Assembly: GCA_963971305.1 (NCBI GenBank)
Contig: OZ020306.1
Location: forward strand, 6,006,842-6,070,841
DNA: 64,000 nucleotides
From: Arcuatula senhousia
Lineage: Eukaryota > Mollusca > Bivalvia > Mytilida > Mytilidae
Direction of reading: 5' to 3'
Position 1 is the stretch's first letter. Each line of letters starts with the position of its first letter. Shown here piece by piece: positions 11,689 to 24,017 of the stretch. A program made the position numbers and the translations under genes. The notes beneath the pieces were generated by a model. That model was not told the DNA's origin and searched no databases. It saw only the letters and a list, made by a program, of their open reading frames with translations.

Positions 11689-13154
11689 ATTTTTATACGA
11701 CCGCAAAAAATTTGCGGATGTATATTGGTATGATGCTGTCGTCGTTGTCGTCGTCGTTGTCGTTGTCGTTGTCGTCGTCGTCTGGGGACATTTGGTTTCC
11801 GTGCGATAACTTGAGTAAATATTGACCAATTGTTATGAAATTTATATATGATGTTTTTAACCACTAAAGGAAGGTTCCTATTGTATTTGGGGGTTGGTGG
11901 CCCCTACTGTTTTGGAAAAAAGGGCCAAAAGGGGCTAATACGGGTGTATTGATAAAACTGTTGTAGAATGTTTATTATTCATTTGATTTTGAAAATTCTT
12001 TTTTTATTGAATTCCTTATTAAATTCTGTCAACAAAATGTGTCAATGGTTTTGATGTATGTTGAACCGTTAAATTGCTACAGGGGGCCAAAGACGGGCCA
12101 CACCCAAAAAATCAACTTTTTTATTTGTGGTCCGATTTTCAAAATCTTTTTTTCATTGGAATCCTTGTGAAAATCCCTGCCAGCGTTTTTCAATCAGATT
12201 TGCAATATCTCTTACGGTTTTTGAGAAATTAGGGGTCAAAGGGGCCAAAAACACCATTTTTAAAAGTTTGTAAAGGCAAATAATTTTATACCAAAAATTT
12301 AGTTGTACTGGGCCAGCCAATTGTTATGATGTTTTGATATGATGTTTGTAACCACTAGAGGAAGGTTCCTATTGTATTTGGGGTTGGTGGCCCTTACCGT
12401 TTTGGAAAAAAGGGCCAAAAGGGGCTAAAACGGGTGTATTAACAAAACTGTTGTAGAATGTTTATTATTCAATAGATTTTGAAAATTCTTTTTTCATTGA
12501 ATTCCTCATTAAATTCTGTCAACAAAATGTGTCAATGGTTTTGATGTATATTGAACCGTTACATTGCTACAGGGGGCCAAAGACTGGCCACACCCAAAAA
12601 ATCAACTTTTTTATTTGTGGTCCGATTTTCAAAATCTTTTTTTCATTGGAATCCTTGTGAAAATCCCTGACTGCATTTTTCAATCAGATTTGCAATATAT
12701 CTCACTGTTTTTGAGATATAAGGGGTCAAAGGGGCAAAAAACACAATTTTTAAAAGTTGGTCAAGGCAAATGGTTTTACACAAGAATTTAGCTGTAGTGG
12801 GCCAGCCAATTGTTATGAAGTTTAAATATGATGATTACACTGAAGGAAGCTTTTTATTGCATTTGGGGTTTGTGGTCCTAACCTTTTTTAAAAAAAAAGG
12901 CCAAAAGGGGCTAAATTGTGTAAAAAATGTCATTGAATTTAGAAATAAGATTTTTTATCTATTAAATGTTATTGTAAATATATATGTGTCAAATATGCAT
13001 TTTAAAGTCCACCATAGGATGCATGTGTAAAAAAGCTTTGTAAGTCCACCATGGGCTGCATGTGACCAAAGCAATAGACTATCCATATTGGGCCTCCAAT
13101 GTACAGGGTTCATCTTGTTGCGGTCGTATCATGCTGCGCTCGGCGTAGCTTTTT
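11689..13154 (+). mobile_element. Family A Helentron-like element, most complete copy
   Basis: It starts in T-rich sequence with ATACGACCGCAA (11695-11706), which pairs with TTTGCGG.. to form a 5' hairpin, followed by a (GTC/GTT)n tract (11734-11781). The core holds two units of about 490 bp plus a partial third ('ccaattgttatga' at 11826, 12317 and 12806). Near the right end TTGCGGTCGTAT (13118-13129) is a perfect 12-base inverted copy of the 5' arm. It is followed by the near-perfect hairpin GCTGCGC-TCG-GCGTAGC (13133-13149) and TTTTTATT. This order matches the layout reported for non-autonomous Helentrons. There is no coding capacity; frames such as 12564-13030 are by-products of the repeat. 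Confidence 0.75.
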
Positions 13155-13159
13155 ATTTC

Positions 13160-14665
13160 TTATAGGATTCACCCATCTATATTCATTATAAGGGTATACT
13201 GGTATTCTGTTGTTAGATATTTTAACAGTTAAAAGCTGGAAAGACTTAGTATTTACTAGTTAAAGTCTAAGGCATCAAGACTTAACCTTGAGATTTGATT
13301 CATGGTCATTGATCACTAATATGCATTTGCATTTTTTTTTTAATGAAATGAAATGAAATTTATTTAGCACTTGACTGGGTAGTGAATATAAAAAGTTTAA
13401 TGTTATACCATCTCAATGAACAGGAAATTAAATGTGTCCTGTATAATTTAGTTAAATTTACTTTTATAAACGAGAGGTAGACCATAGACTTTGTATGGCC
13501 TTGATTCTCATCAATAGCATACAATTAAAGATGAACTACTTTCTGTTTGTCCTAAAATCAAATAGGATATTATCTCCAATGTATTTCATTATATTGAATG
13601 TGTTTTATCATACTGGTACTTATAGTTTTTGTTATAAGATTTAGTTGTTACATGGAGGCCGCCATGTTTGCTGTCAGGAAGGTACGGCTAAAATGTGTAA
13701 TCAGAACCCGTACCTGCATCCAAATTCACATTATTCACTGTAAATAAAATCGATGTCAATCATTGTGATAAATGGGTTTGCTACTGGTTGCGTTTCAGCA
13801 TCACTTTTATTCACATGCTTTTATTGTCTGTTAAAGTTTAATGTTTGTCATTATATTACAAGCAAATTGCCCTACTGAAGTAAATATAAATTTATTTATT
13901 CTTTTAATTAAATTTGCATCACTGTTCACATCATAAATGAATAATAATTTTGTTTTGTGTATATTATCAGTTGAAAATTAATTGTCATAAACGTTTATTT
14001 AATATGTAAACACATCAGCATGCAAAGATAAGGTCAGCCAGCGAACAAAAAAATAAGTAGGTCATAAGCGTAAAAATTAAAAATTATGTTGGTGTTTTCT
14101 ATTTAAACAAGAACAGCTATCAAGTGTGTTAATTTGACATATAATTAATTGATTTATTGAGCTTAGTGCACGAGAAAGATGTCAGAGGGTAATGATTGAT
14201 TGATTGATTTTGCCTATACTGTGGAGCAAGGTAAACGCACATGTACAGTTTCTTTTTTCATATAGTATACCACGCTCAATTGCAGGAAGTGTGCCAATAT
14301 CAAAAATCTATTTAAAAATTATTATACGTGATAATTATATACTGAGGTCAGGCAAGCTTTTCTTAAAAGCTAATACTTGTTGTTCTTTAAGGTTTAATGT
14401 TGTATTGTCCCCTATAAATGCATTTACTTTATATGTACCATATTTAATAAAATATCTTTATTGGACAATAGCACAGTGATACATGTGATTCATGTGATTT
14501 GTAATCCAAGTAAACAACAAAGAAATTTACAAAGGATCTGTACAATATATAATGGTAGTATATAAACAAGCAAAAACATTTATTCAATTATTCAACAGCT
14601 TAAGAAGGGAACTTGAATATTTTTTTTAAATGTGACATTTTATATAAAACTGGTTTTATTTTTAG
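13160..14665. other. Intergenic or upstream intron of the nuclear receptor
   Basis: No exon for the first zinc finger (pattern C-x2-C-x13-C-x2-C followed by GFFRR) was found on the + strand here or further left. Short simple repeats occur (AATGA near 13355, TGAT near 14195). Confidence 0.45.
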
Positions 14666-14783
14666 ACAATAAGAGGAAGATGTGAAGGTACTTGTGAGGT
14701 CACAGTAGATTCAAGGTCATTCTGTAAGAAATGTCGTTTGAAGAAATGTTTCTCTGTTGGGATGAGAAAAGACATGATTTTAA
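14666..14783 (+). CDS. Nuclear receptor exon: second zinc finger of the DNA-binding domain
   Basis: This 118-base exon is bounded by 'tttatttttag' on the left and GTGAGT on the right. It encodes 39 residues plus one base (phase-1 donor). Its four cysteines form the second zinc module, C-x3-C-x9-C-x2-C, followed by the conserved KKCRLKKCFSVGMRKDMIL box, so it is the end of a nuclear receptor DNA-binding domain. It begins in phase 0 with TIRGRC, which would join directly to the ...GFFRR end of the first finger. That exon was not found in the window. The first cysteine spacing (x3) is shorter than the x5 common in the family, giving a small D-box loop; this affects dimer contacts in known receptors. 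The next exon (16075) continues the frame through the split codon A|AT. Confidence 0.9.
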
Positions 14784-16074
14784 GTGAGTTTTGTATGTTT
14801 AAGAAAATAAAAAGTAATGTTGAATAAGTGTACATTGTACAACTTACATAAACCAATGTCATATAAAATCACCAATAGAAACAAGCATCCAATCAAATGA
14901 CCAGTGACTTTTTACCATGCAAATTAGGTTTGCAGCAGGTCTCCTCATCAACAATTTAGTGCATATAACAAAATTTTAAATTACATATGCTCCTTAATGT
15001 GCATGCATTTTTTACAAGCATGACAAAATCTATTAAATCAATAAAAACTATTCAAGATGTTAACCGTTAAAATATCACTGAGTTGAAAGAAGCAAAGATA
15101 GGCACCAAATTAAGTCCAATGGGGCAATAGAGTGTCAAAAGTCCTAAAGGGCAACGACAAAACTGGTAGACACTAACAAGAACAGCATGAGGAAACACAA
15201 AATCGACTAAACAGAAATTAACAAGAGTGAACTCAGGTGCTCCGGAAGAGTAAGCTGTTCCTGCCTGCTATAGCACACCCGTTGCGCTGCTAATTCTTAA
15301 TTCAGTGTGTCAAATTTAGTAAAGGAAGACCAAACAAAGCTCTATGACAAACCAACATCTGCACTCATCTGAGAGATAGAAATCCCATATTAGTCTACGA
15401 GTGAATGGTGTCTACTGTAAAATTTCTTGAGTTTAGACAGCAACTGAGGAGCAACATTATCCTGTGTTAGCAATTTCTGTGTCAAACAAGATGCTCTGCC
15501 AAGGAAATCGGTGTAATTCCCGCTTGCTCTGGAGCAACAAATCAACTGTGATATGAAAACTCCATAAGCTGGAGCGGATAAAAATGTTTCTACACAAGAA
15601 GCGAAGTTGACGAAAGGAAAGTTAAAGTCATCAAACTGCAGTATATAGCTAAGCCCTGACAACAAATTAAGACGGTTTAACAGGGAGTCTAACTGCTGTA
15701 CATAGCTAAGCCCTGACAACAAATTAAGACGGTTTAACAGGGAGTCTAACTGCTGTACATAGCTAAGCCCTGACAACAAATTAAGACGGTTTAACAGGGA
15801 GTCTAACTGCAGTTATAGCTAAGCAAACTTGTACAAGAGATTAAGAGACTTTCTGAAATAGGTTATTTGAGTTCTGACTCCTTATAAATGCCATTGTCTC
15901 TTAAAATCAATAGTTCCAGAGCAATTTAAAGGGTTAAGGCATTAGTTAACTGTTCTGTTCATCTTTTATAAGATTTACAAAACTAATTTAGGATGAAAGT
16001 TGTGACATCTATAATGACATTCTGTTTAAAATACTGTTAAATAGTATAACATTTCTTTTTTGTTTTTTCTATAG
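14784..16074 (+). other. Nuclear receptor intron (1.29 kb)
   Basis: GTGAGT donor at 14784 and 'tttttctatag' acceptor ending at 16074. It contains a repeat insertion at about 15105-15825 and otherwise AT-rich sequence with no sign of an extra exon. Confidence 0.8.
15105..15825. repeat. Intronic interspersed repeat with a 57-bp minisatellite
   Basis: The left part (about 15115-15210, 'gagtgtcaaaagtcc..aaagggcaacgacaaaac') recurs in diverged form at about 62085-62165. The right part (15636-15812) holds three nearly identical 57-bp tandem units around 'catagctaagccctgacaac'. Because 57 is a multiple of three, the minus strand stays open as a 129-residue frame (15779-15390) with a 19-residue repeat. 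No protein family is recognised, so I treat it as repeat-derived. Confidence 0.5.
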
Positions 16075-17309
16075 ATGAAGAACAAAAGAAACAGAGAAAA
16101 CAAAAAATAATAATAAACAAACTGCGTAAACACGGCCAGCTACCTCCAGAAGATACCTATGCTGCCTCCCCTCAGGACTTTGCTGAAACCTTCCAAGATC
16201 AGATACGTAATCAGTCCCTAGAAGATCTTCGTATAGCATTCCCTAAACTCTCAGATAGCGATTTACTAATGCTGATGAAACTCAAATCTGAAAATGAAAA
16301 TATCAAATGTAATATAAATGATGAACTTGCCAAGAAGTATCCCTCTTGGTCAGAGAGTCAAGATATTGTAAATAATGTTATTCTACGACTCCCTGACATG
16401 GAGAAAGGTATTTTACAAGAACTTAGACGGGCTCACGAGGAAACAGACTTTCTGGCTAATACATCTACCAATCTGAAATCCCTGCCAAAAAGTACAACAG
16501 AGTTTCTAAACATTGCTGAAGGTTTTGTCAGAAAGACAATTAAAGTCGCCAAATACATCGAGTTTTTCAAGATGATAAATAAAGAAGATCAGATAGCACT
16601 GTTGAAGGGTAGTGTGGTTGAAATCATGATGTTACGATCGGCAGTCAATTATGACACAAAAACTGAGTCTTGGTCTTTAAGTACAAAATCTTGTATAAAA
16701 AAGGAAACTTCTGCCTCAAGTTCAGGTGTTAGCTCTCCCGATTCGGCTTCATCAGAGGGATCATCAGGACTGGCTGCCATGAGAGAACATGCTCAACGAA
16801 TGGGACTGGATATAAATGCCCTACGTCAGCAAGCCCATGCCATGGGTTTTGGCAGCTCTAGTGCAGAATCTCAAGAGACTGGATTGGATTTGTCTAAGTC
16901 AACCTTAGAGAGAAATCAAACAAGGATCAGTGCTGACATCTTAAAGATGGGAAATCCTGAAGCCCAGACAATGTTCCTAACTTATTCCAAGTTTGTCAAA
17001 TCCCTCATGAGAGAAATACATGGAGACTTGTTAGTGTTAAAACTTCTGATCATGCTGTCGTTGTTTTCCCCGGATAGACCTGGGCTGGTACAACAAGGCA
17101 AAGTGGAAGAGATTCAAGAGTGTTACGCTAAAATACTTCAGAAGTATGTCAAAGAGAGGTTCCCTGAAGATGCCACGCTCTTTGCTAAAATTATAATGAA
17201 GTTAACAGACCTTCGCAATATCAACGAAGTCCACACTAAAATGTTACTACGTATGAAGGTGGATAACATAGAACCGTTGTTAGTAGAAATTTTTGATCTA
17301 CCAAGTTAA
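16075..17309 (+). CDS. Nuclear receptor exon: hinge, complete ligand-binding domain and stop (NR1I/NR1J-like)
   Basis: The exon follows 'tttttctatag' and runs open to a TAA at 17307-17309, giving 410 residues after the split codon (450 in the window with the previous exon). A basic hinge (KKQRKQK..) follows the DNA-binding domain. The ligand-binding domain signature FVRKTIKVAKYIEFFKM..EDQIALLKGSVVEIMMLRSA lies at about residues 189-231. The SLFSPDRPGL helix-8 segment is near 368 and LADLR-like LTDLRNINEVHTKML follows. The AF-2 coactivator helix LLVEIF is at about 441-446. These segments match the VDR/PXR/HR96 group best, so a ligand-regulated transcription factor of the NR1I/NR1J type is likely; a mollusc-specific NR1 group is the alternative. 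A Ser/Gly/Met-rich insert of about 90 residues (238-332) separates helices 5/6 from helix 7. One exon carrying the whole domain is noteworthy. Confidence 0.9.
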
Positions 17310-17584
17310 TTAATATTCAATTTGCTCAATTTATATACTGTTATCATTGTATGTGTTTTATTGGTGCCATAATTCTCAAGTTACAATAGTTATAAGTTTT
17401 GCGTGGACCAAGTCCATCCTTGAAAAAGAAAACCAAGGTCAGATTTATTGTTATTTGGGTACCTGTACATTTTCTTTTAACATGAGGCATAATTTTATTA
17501 GAAGACATAATTCAAGGTTAGAATCTTATAGCTGATCTTTGGCATTTATCTTTGTTTTATTGTGTTCTGTGAATGATTGGCCAC

Positions 17585-17590
17585 AATAAA
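17585..17590 (+). promoter_or_regulatory. Candidate polyadenylation signal AATAAA
   Basis: The first AATAAA on the + strand after the nuclear receptor stop, about 275 bases downstream. It is followed by a GT-rich stretch (TGTGTAATGG..TGTGGG), as expected for a cleavage site. Confidence 0.5.
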
Positions 17591-17837
17591 TCTGCATACA
17601 TGTGTAATGGCTCTTTGTATTGTGGGTATATATAGATATTTTGTCATGTTGATATTTTAAAAAGTTTATGGAAATATTTGTGATTATTTAACTATTCTTA
17701 ATAAGTGATTATGATGATGAATTTTTTATCATTCCTGCATGAATATTAATTGATGTTACTTTAGATGTAGTCAGATGAAATCTTTGCTATTCAAAGTCAA
17801 ACCTAGATAAACCTCAGACCAACTCAAATGAAAAAGT

Positions 17838-18575
17838 GCTGCAGACCTATTATTAAGGTTTTATCACTATTTTAAACTCCCCAGTCAGTCAGAAATTGTG
17901 CTGAGGTAAAGTCACAATGTTAAACTTCCCCAGTCAGTCAAAATATGTGCTGACTAATTATATTTAGGTAAAGTCACAACGTTAAACTTCCCCAGTCAGT
18001 CAAAATATGTGCTGACTAATTATATTTAGGTAAAGTCATGACGTTAAACTCCCCCAGCCAGTCAGAATATGTGCTGACTAATTATATTTAGGTAAAGTCA
18101 TGAGGTTAAACTCCCCCAGCAAGTCAAAATATTTGCTGACTAATTATATTTAGGTCAAGTCACAACGTTAAACTTCCCCAGTCAGTCAAAATATTTGCTG
18201 ACTAATTATATTTAGGTAAAGTCACAACGTTAAACTTCCCCAGTCAGTCAAAATATATCCTGACTAATTATATTTAGGTAAAGTCACAGCGTTAAACTTC
18301 CCCAGTCAGTCAAAATATGTGCTGACTAATTTTAATTAGGTAAAGTCATGACATTAAACTCCCCCAGTCCGTCAAAATATGTGCTGACTAATTTTAATTA
18401 GGTAAAGTCATGACGTTAAACTTCCCCAGTCACTCAAAATATGTGCTGACTAATTATATTTAGGTAAAGTCACAATGTTAAACTCCCCCAGCCTGTCAGA
18501 AAATGTGCTGACTAATTATATTTAGGTAAAGTCATGACGTTAAACTCTCCCAGCCAGTCAGAAAATGTGCAGAAT
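17838..18575 (+). repeat. 62-bp tandem array, about 11 units
   Basis: Units of 61-64 bp read 'taaagtcacaacgttaaac', 'tccccagtcagtcaaaata', 'tgctgactaattatatttag'. About 11 copies run head to tail with few percent to moderate divergence. The unit contains CAGTCAGTCA and ACGTTAAAC. A single related copy lies in opposite orientation at 60888-60955. The array begins about 530 bp downstream of the nuclear receptor stop. Confidence 0.85.
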
Positions 18576-18599
18576 ATTTTAGGTGAGGAATCATCTGGT

Positions 18600-20930
18600 T
18601 TGGTGTCCATCTGTTGGGTTGTCTCTCAACAGATTGTTTTCAATAAATGAAATAAACTTCATACATTACACAATTAATTTCTAGAAAAATCTAAAATATG
18701 TGTATGAAATTTTCACTTTTTTTGTATTCTGACAGGATGTCACATAATTTCCTGTTTATACAAGTTATCTTTTGATCATTTGATAAATCTAATGAAAATT
18801 TTAGTGAAATGTTCATCTGACTTAATATACTACATATTTGGTTTATTTTAATTATCTCCTAATATATATCAGGTTCAAAACCCAGGAGTTTGAGATTTAA
18901 AATCCATATATTATTTATCTATAAGAACAACCTTGTGCCATACCTTTTTGTGAGTCTATAGCTTTTTATGTTCTCACAATCATAAATCACTATATAACTA
19001 TCATTGAAATTTATAATGCCACAGTAAAATGTGCAATAAGATATTATTATTGAAAAGTTACCAATATTCTTAGGAATTCAAATGTTTTGTTATTTGTGCT
19101 GTAGATATGTTGTTAGTAATCTGTTGTCATATACTGCCTGTAACAATTCGGGTATATTCCTTGCCTTCTCATCATTTGTTTTCTCCCTTCTTATTTATAA
19201 GAGTTATCTCCCATTAGATCTTAACTCTATATTGTATATTTTGATCATGAAGCCAAAAGCTACAAGTTAATTTTATGATGCCTCTTTTGTTCAAGGAGAA
19301 CAATCAAATTCAACCAAGTTTCACCTCATTGCCTAATGATAGAAAGATAACCTAAGGGAGATAACTCACTTTATTGTTTTTGTCTTTGTTTGGAGGAGAA
19401 AAAAATGGAAGAAATTTTCTTGTCTTTGACAACAAAATGGCGAGATCACTCTGTTTTATGGTATAGCAAAGATTTGTTTCATTCATTTCATATTTTATTT
19501 TTGTAAATAGAAAAGGCAGGAAACAAGCTGAATTTACCTCATATAAATAATTGTTGGGTATATAAATGACATATATTTTTGTCTTTTTGATTTTGTTTGT
19601 TTTATTATAATATTGTTTTTATTCTAATGCATAGGAGAACTGTCTTGTTGTCATCAGTTAACTGTCTAAATTCTTGCCTCAAGTTTTTTGGGTATCTTAG
19701 CTTCCATTTTCATTTTCCCTTACTCTATCACACCTTCCATATCAGAGCCAGATAATTTTTATTCTTTTATTAAAATTTTCTGGGTTTTTCTCCTTCTAGA
19801 TCTTTTAACCATTATAAGAGAATGCTGAGAGTCCTGTTATTATGTAGATGTTAAACAGCTATAGGATTCAGAAAGTTATGGCTGGTTTATTTGCGCTTAC
19901 TGCCTTAGTTCATTTACATGTTAATTATTGTGATTTTTTTCTTAAACTTCTTACAGAAACTCTAAACTTTCTTGAGTTAGAAGAAATCAATTTAATTATT
20001 AAGAATTAAATTCCTAGGAAATCACTTTTATGTGATTGACTTTTTAAAATTTAGTAAGATGGTGATCTGAAGGATTTTATTGACTGAATATAACATGTGA
20101 AGCTTCAAATTAGAACATGAAATAGCTTTCATTGGCTTAGGTCAATGACACAACTATTTTGAGACAGTAAGAATGGTTGATTAGATTAATTCCCCCTTAC
20201 AAGACCAGGTTTATTGAGGACTGATTGTCGTCAGATTTACATATAAGATCGATAAATTCTTACTTTTAACCTTTCCTAAGATGTAGCTGTTAGGTTGTTA
20301 GTCTCATATTCAATAATTCCGTACATGTGTTGCCATAAAGAATTCGCTCAATGAATTTAAGAAAAACCTTGAGAACTTAGGCATGTTTCAACAGTGTTTT
20401 CTTAAAACACAGTAACATATTTGTTTTTGATCTTTAGTAAATTACCATAGAATAAGATGCATTATTTCTTCACAGTAATTTGCTACCTGCATTTTAGCCA
20501 ATAAACAATATTTATAGATTCAGTTATGATAACATAATTATTTTTTATATGTACCCATTTAGCTCAACAAACATCACATTTTCTAAGATGTTATGATATT
20601 ATCACTTCTTTATGATTACTTTAGCAACAAGTTTGTCATTGATTTTTTTCTCCTTAAAACTGCTTGTATTTTATTTATTTTTTTTTTAGTCATGAACAAA
20701 AATGCATTAAGAATAAGTTAATGAATCAAGACAATTAGCGTATGATTAATATTGTAGACCTTTTTTCAGCTGTAGATACTGAATATAAGGAGACTTGCTC
20801 TACAGGTGGACTATGTTGACTTTGCTCAAATTTCCACAGTTGTAAGATTTGTTAATTTAGTCATAATGAGCCCAGGTCCTCCTTTGGTTATTTAAACTGA
20901 CCTCACTTTGCAAAAAGAGTGGACTGTTTG
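18600..20930. other. Intergenic, no gene recognised
   Basis: Long AT-rich stretch without a convincing coding frame, RNA gene or repeat family. The frame at 19082-19270 has no recognisable motif. Confidence 0.5.
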
Positions 20931-20934
20931 GCAA

Positions 20935-21290
20935 TCAAATTGTCTGTCTGTTCACACCTACATGGATTGATTTCAAAGGAGTAGGGGCTATAAAAGCTGT
21001 TAATGGCCAAAAATTTTACCTCAAAGGAAGATAAAGTGAATCATTCTGTCTGTCTGTCTGTCTACATAAGCCCTACTCCTCTTACATAACTTGGTGAATT
21101 TTTAACAACTTTACATGTAGGGAGATATGCATTGATAAATTCAATTGCTTTGAAATATTATTCAGTGTAGATACCAAGACTTCAATGTTTCTAATAAAGA
21201 GTTCATTCAGTGTAGATACCAAGACTTCAATGTTTTCTAATAAAGAGTCCAATTCGAAGCGGGGATATTCTTTTGTGAGTTTGCTAACAG
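20935..21290 (+). mobile_element. Degraded family C element
   Basis: It has (GTCT)n tracts near 20942 and 21045-21060, one 'ccctactcctcttacataactt' unit, and the end 'gaagcggggatattcttttgtgag', which matches the family C 3' end at 6891-6918. A 40-bp piece around 'cagtgtagataccaagactt' is duplicated (21165 and 21210). Confidence 0.5.
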
Positions 21291-21299
21291 TATTTGTTG

Positions 21300-22600
21300 G
21301 GGTTTTATTTAATCAAAGCAGAGTCAAGATTAACAATTCTAATTAATATTTTATTTGTAAATCATAATAAGTTTTTAATATCAGGCATGTGCAAAAATTC
21401 TCTTTTGTTATTTTATTATTTTTATTTTTAGATTTTTATTTTATACAGGGAGGGTGTCCAGTGATTATGCTTAGTAGACCATTAAACTTTTATTAGTCTA
21501 TTGTAGAACTTTTATAGGTCATAGATTTTTTAATTGAACACAACGACATAGTATGACAATTTGTTCTACCGGTGATATTAACTGTATAAAGTGCCGTTAA
21601 CTAAGTGTTTGTGTTACATTGTATTTTCCTCATTATTGAGTTTTTGCTCCCTATGTGTACCCGGTAAATTTTTTTTAAAAGAAGTATTAAATGTACCACC
21701 ATAATGAAGATAACTCAGAGCATTGGTTGCCTGTTGTTCTCTGTTTGTATTACAAAGTGATGGCTAGTGATTTTCAATTGTCACTTTAATTGTATTTTAA
21801 AATAGGCAATTTAAATTTATGTTTCAGTGAAACAATTCAAAATTGTCTTCTACTGGCTCAGTCTGTTGCCCTTAACTACGATGAAATCTGAAGCTGGAAC
21901 TGAAAAGTTTGTTAATTATTATGATGTGTGCATTACAAGCATTGATCTTATTTTGATGTAAGACTGAAATTTTTTTAATGCTATTCTGAAATCTTTAATT
22001 ATTTGGATAAATTGTTTAAAAAAATCTGTCAGGTTTTTTTTTATTTTAAACCTATAAGGGCCACTGTAATTTAAAAGACAGGAACAAAACTCTAATTTTA
22101 ATTTATTACTGTTTTAGACATAGTTGACTGTATCACCATCATGCCATGTTGTTCATGGTTTAAAAGTCCTTTGTGAATAAAACAACACTTACTTTGATAT
22201 TGTCAAATTGTGTATAAGTTATGCTCAAGGAGAAGGCATTCACTTGATATTGTCAATGTTATAGATTAATTATCAATGTTATATTTTATCAATAGATTGT
22301 CTATAAAAATCTGAGTTTTCTTTCATTTTTCCTGGGTCTTTTTAATACGAAAGAAAAGGATATTCTTCTCATTGTCCGAATGTCTTTTTATGGAAGATGC
22401 TAAACAAAGAAAAAAAAATATATATTTTATTTTCATTGTATAAATGTCTTATTAGAATGCTTCCTGAATTGAGGAGCAGGTGTCATCAGCATCAATATAT
22501 TAAGGTGATGGTTCTAATGAGGTGTAGCCAGGTGTCAGGTTAGAAGTTCAGGTGAACTATGGGATTCATTATAACTGTCTTAATGAGATGCAGGTCAGAA
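21300..22600. other. Intergenic, no gene recognised
   Basis: No coding motif, RNA gene or clear repeat was seen. Confidence 0.45.
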
Positions 22601-22947
22601 AATTTTAAAAAGGGGGTCAACAAAAGTCCATAATATAGGGGTTTAAGGCCCACTTTTGGAAAAATCTGCATGAAGAAAAAATTGATGAAGATGAAACTCC
22701 AGTTCTCTCCTTTCCCTCTCTGGATCTGTGAATTGTGAAGCTTCTGAAACTACTGAACAGAATTTGATGAAAATTGGTATGATTGATCCTTATGATGTCC
22801 TGCAGAAAAGTTGTGTTTCCATTTTTGATCCGCCAAAAAATATAACCACCATTGCCAAAAATAGACTGTTGCTTGCTTTAACCTTCAGCTCAATGAGCAT
22901 GACAAAAGTCTCCATTGGGTCAAAGATGTCAGATGACCCCTTATAGT

Positions 22948-24017
22948 TTTTAGCTCACCTGACCTGAAGGGTCATGTGAGCTATTGTCATCGTTAAGCGT
23001 CCATCGTCCGTCCGTTAACTTTTTTTCAAAGATCTTCTTCTCTGAAACCACTGAAGGGAGCTATTGTCATCGTTAAGCGTCCGTCGTCCGTCTGTTCGTT
23101 GTCTGTCTGCCGTTAAATTTTCTTCAAAGATCTTTTTCTCTGAAACCACAGAAGGGATTGCATTGAAACTTGGTATACTTGATCTTTAGGATGTCCTCTA
23201 CCAAGTTTGTGAATTATATAAATGTTGACAAACCAACATGGCCGCTGTTGCTAAAAATAGAACAGGGTGGTCAGACCATTGTTTTTGGCTTATAACTCGA
23301 AAAGTATAAAAGATGGAGAAAATCCGAAGCAACTTTCCTTGTTCAGCATAAAAAGCTCTACAAATCTCTCCATTGAGTCAAAGTTGTGAAACGACTCCTT
23401 ATAGGAGTTATTGCCCTTTAATCATCAAAATTGACCATTTTTGCAGTTTTTGGACAATATCTTGAAAACCGTTAGAGCTAGAGGAAAAGTTAGAATTGCA
23501 GAATTGTTAAGCTCATTGAGATCTACAAAAAATGATTCAGGGTCAAAATTGTCAGATCAGCTGTTGAAGAGTTATTCCCCTTTAACTGTTTTTTTTTTTC
23601 CATAAATTTACACTGATTTTCAAAAATCTTGTTCTCTGAAACTACTGAAGGGATTGCATTGATACTTGGTACATTTGATCTTTAGGATGTCCTCTACCAA
23701 GTTTGTGAATTATATACACGTCAACCAACCAACATGTCTGCCGTTGCTAAAAATAGAACAGGCAGATCAGACCATTGTTTTTGGCTTATAACTCGAAAAG
23801 TATAAGAGATAGAGAAAATCCGAAGCAACTGTTCTTGTTCAGCATCAAAAGGTCCTTGAAGGAGTTATTGCCCTTTAACTGTTTTTTTCTATTAATTTAA
23901 ACTGATTTCCAAAAATCTTCTCTGAAACCACTGAAGGGATTGTTTTGCAACTTTGTATACTTGACAGTTTGTGAAATTTATTCAAACTTTGGCATAAGAG
24001 ATCAGGTGAGCCTCTAG
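22948..24017 (+). mobile_element. Family B type II element, lacking the 3' hairpin
   Basis: It starts TTTTTAGCTCACCTGACC with the terminal hairpin and a (GTCC)n tract. About 80 bp of the 5' end ('gctattgtcatcgttaagcg') are duplicated in tandem (22978 and 23058). It has two core units of about 490 bp. It ends 'gatcaggtgagcctctag', lacking the 'cgattcaggctcctgggag' found in the copy at 25624-25657, which removes the 3' hairpin. Confidence 0.7.

Noticed and set aside
13655..13690. Possible initiator exon: GCCGCCATG followed by six codons and a GT
   Set aside because: The GT is not a good donor (GTACGG), no link to a known gene start exists, and the GGCGGCCATG text also occurs in unrelated repeats here.
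15390..15779. 129-residue minus-strand frame with a 19-residue repeat in the nuclear receptor intron
   Set aside because: The repeat is a 57-bp minisatellite; openness follows from the unit length being a multiple of three. No protein family is recognised.
17838..18575. CRISPR-like array
   Set aside because: Whole 62-bp units are similar, with no conserved repeat plus unique spacers, and the DNA is animal.
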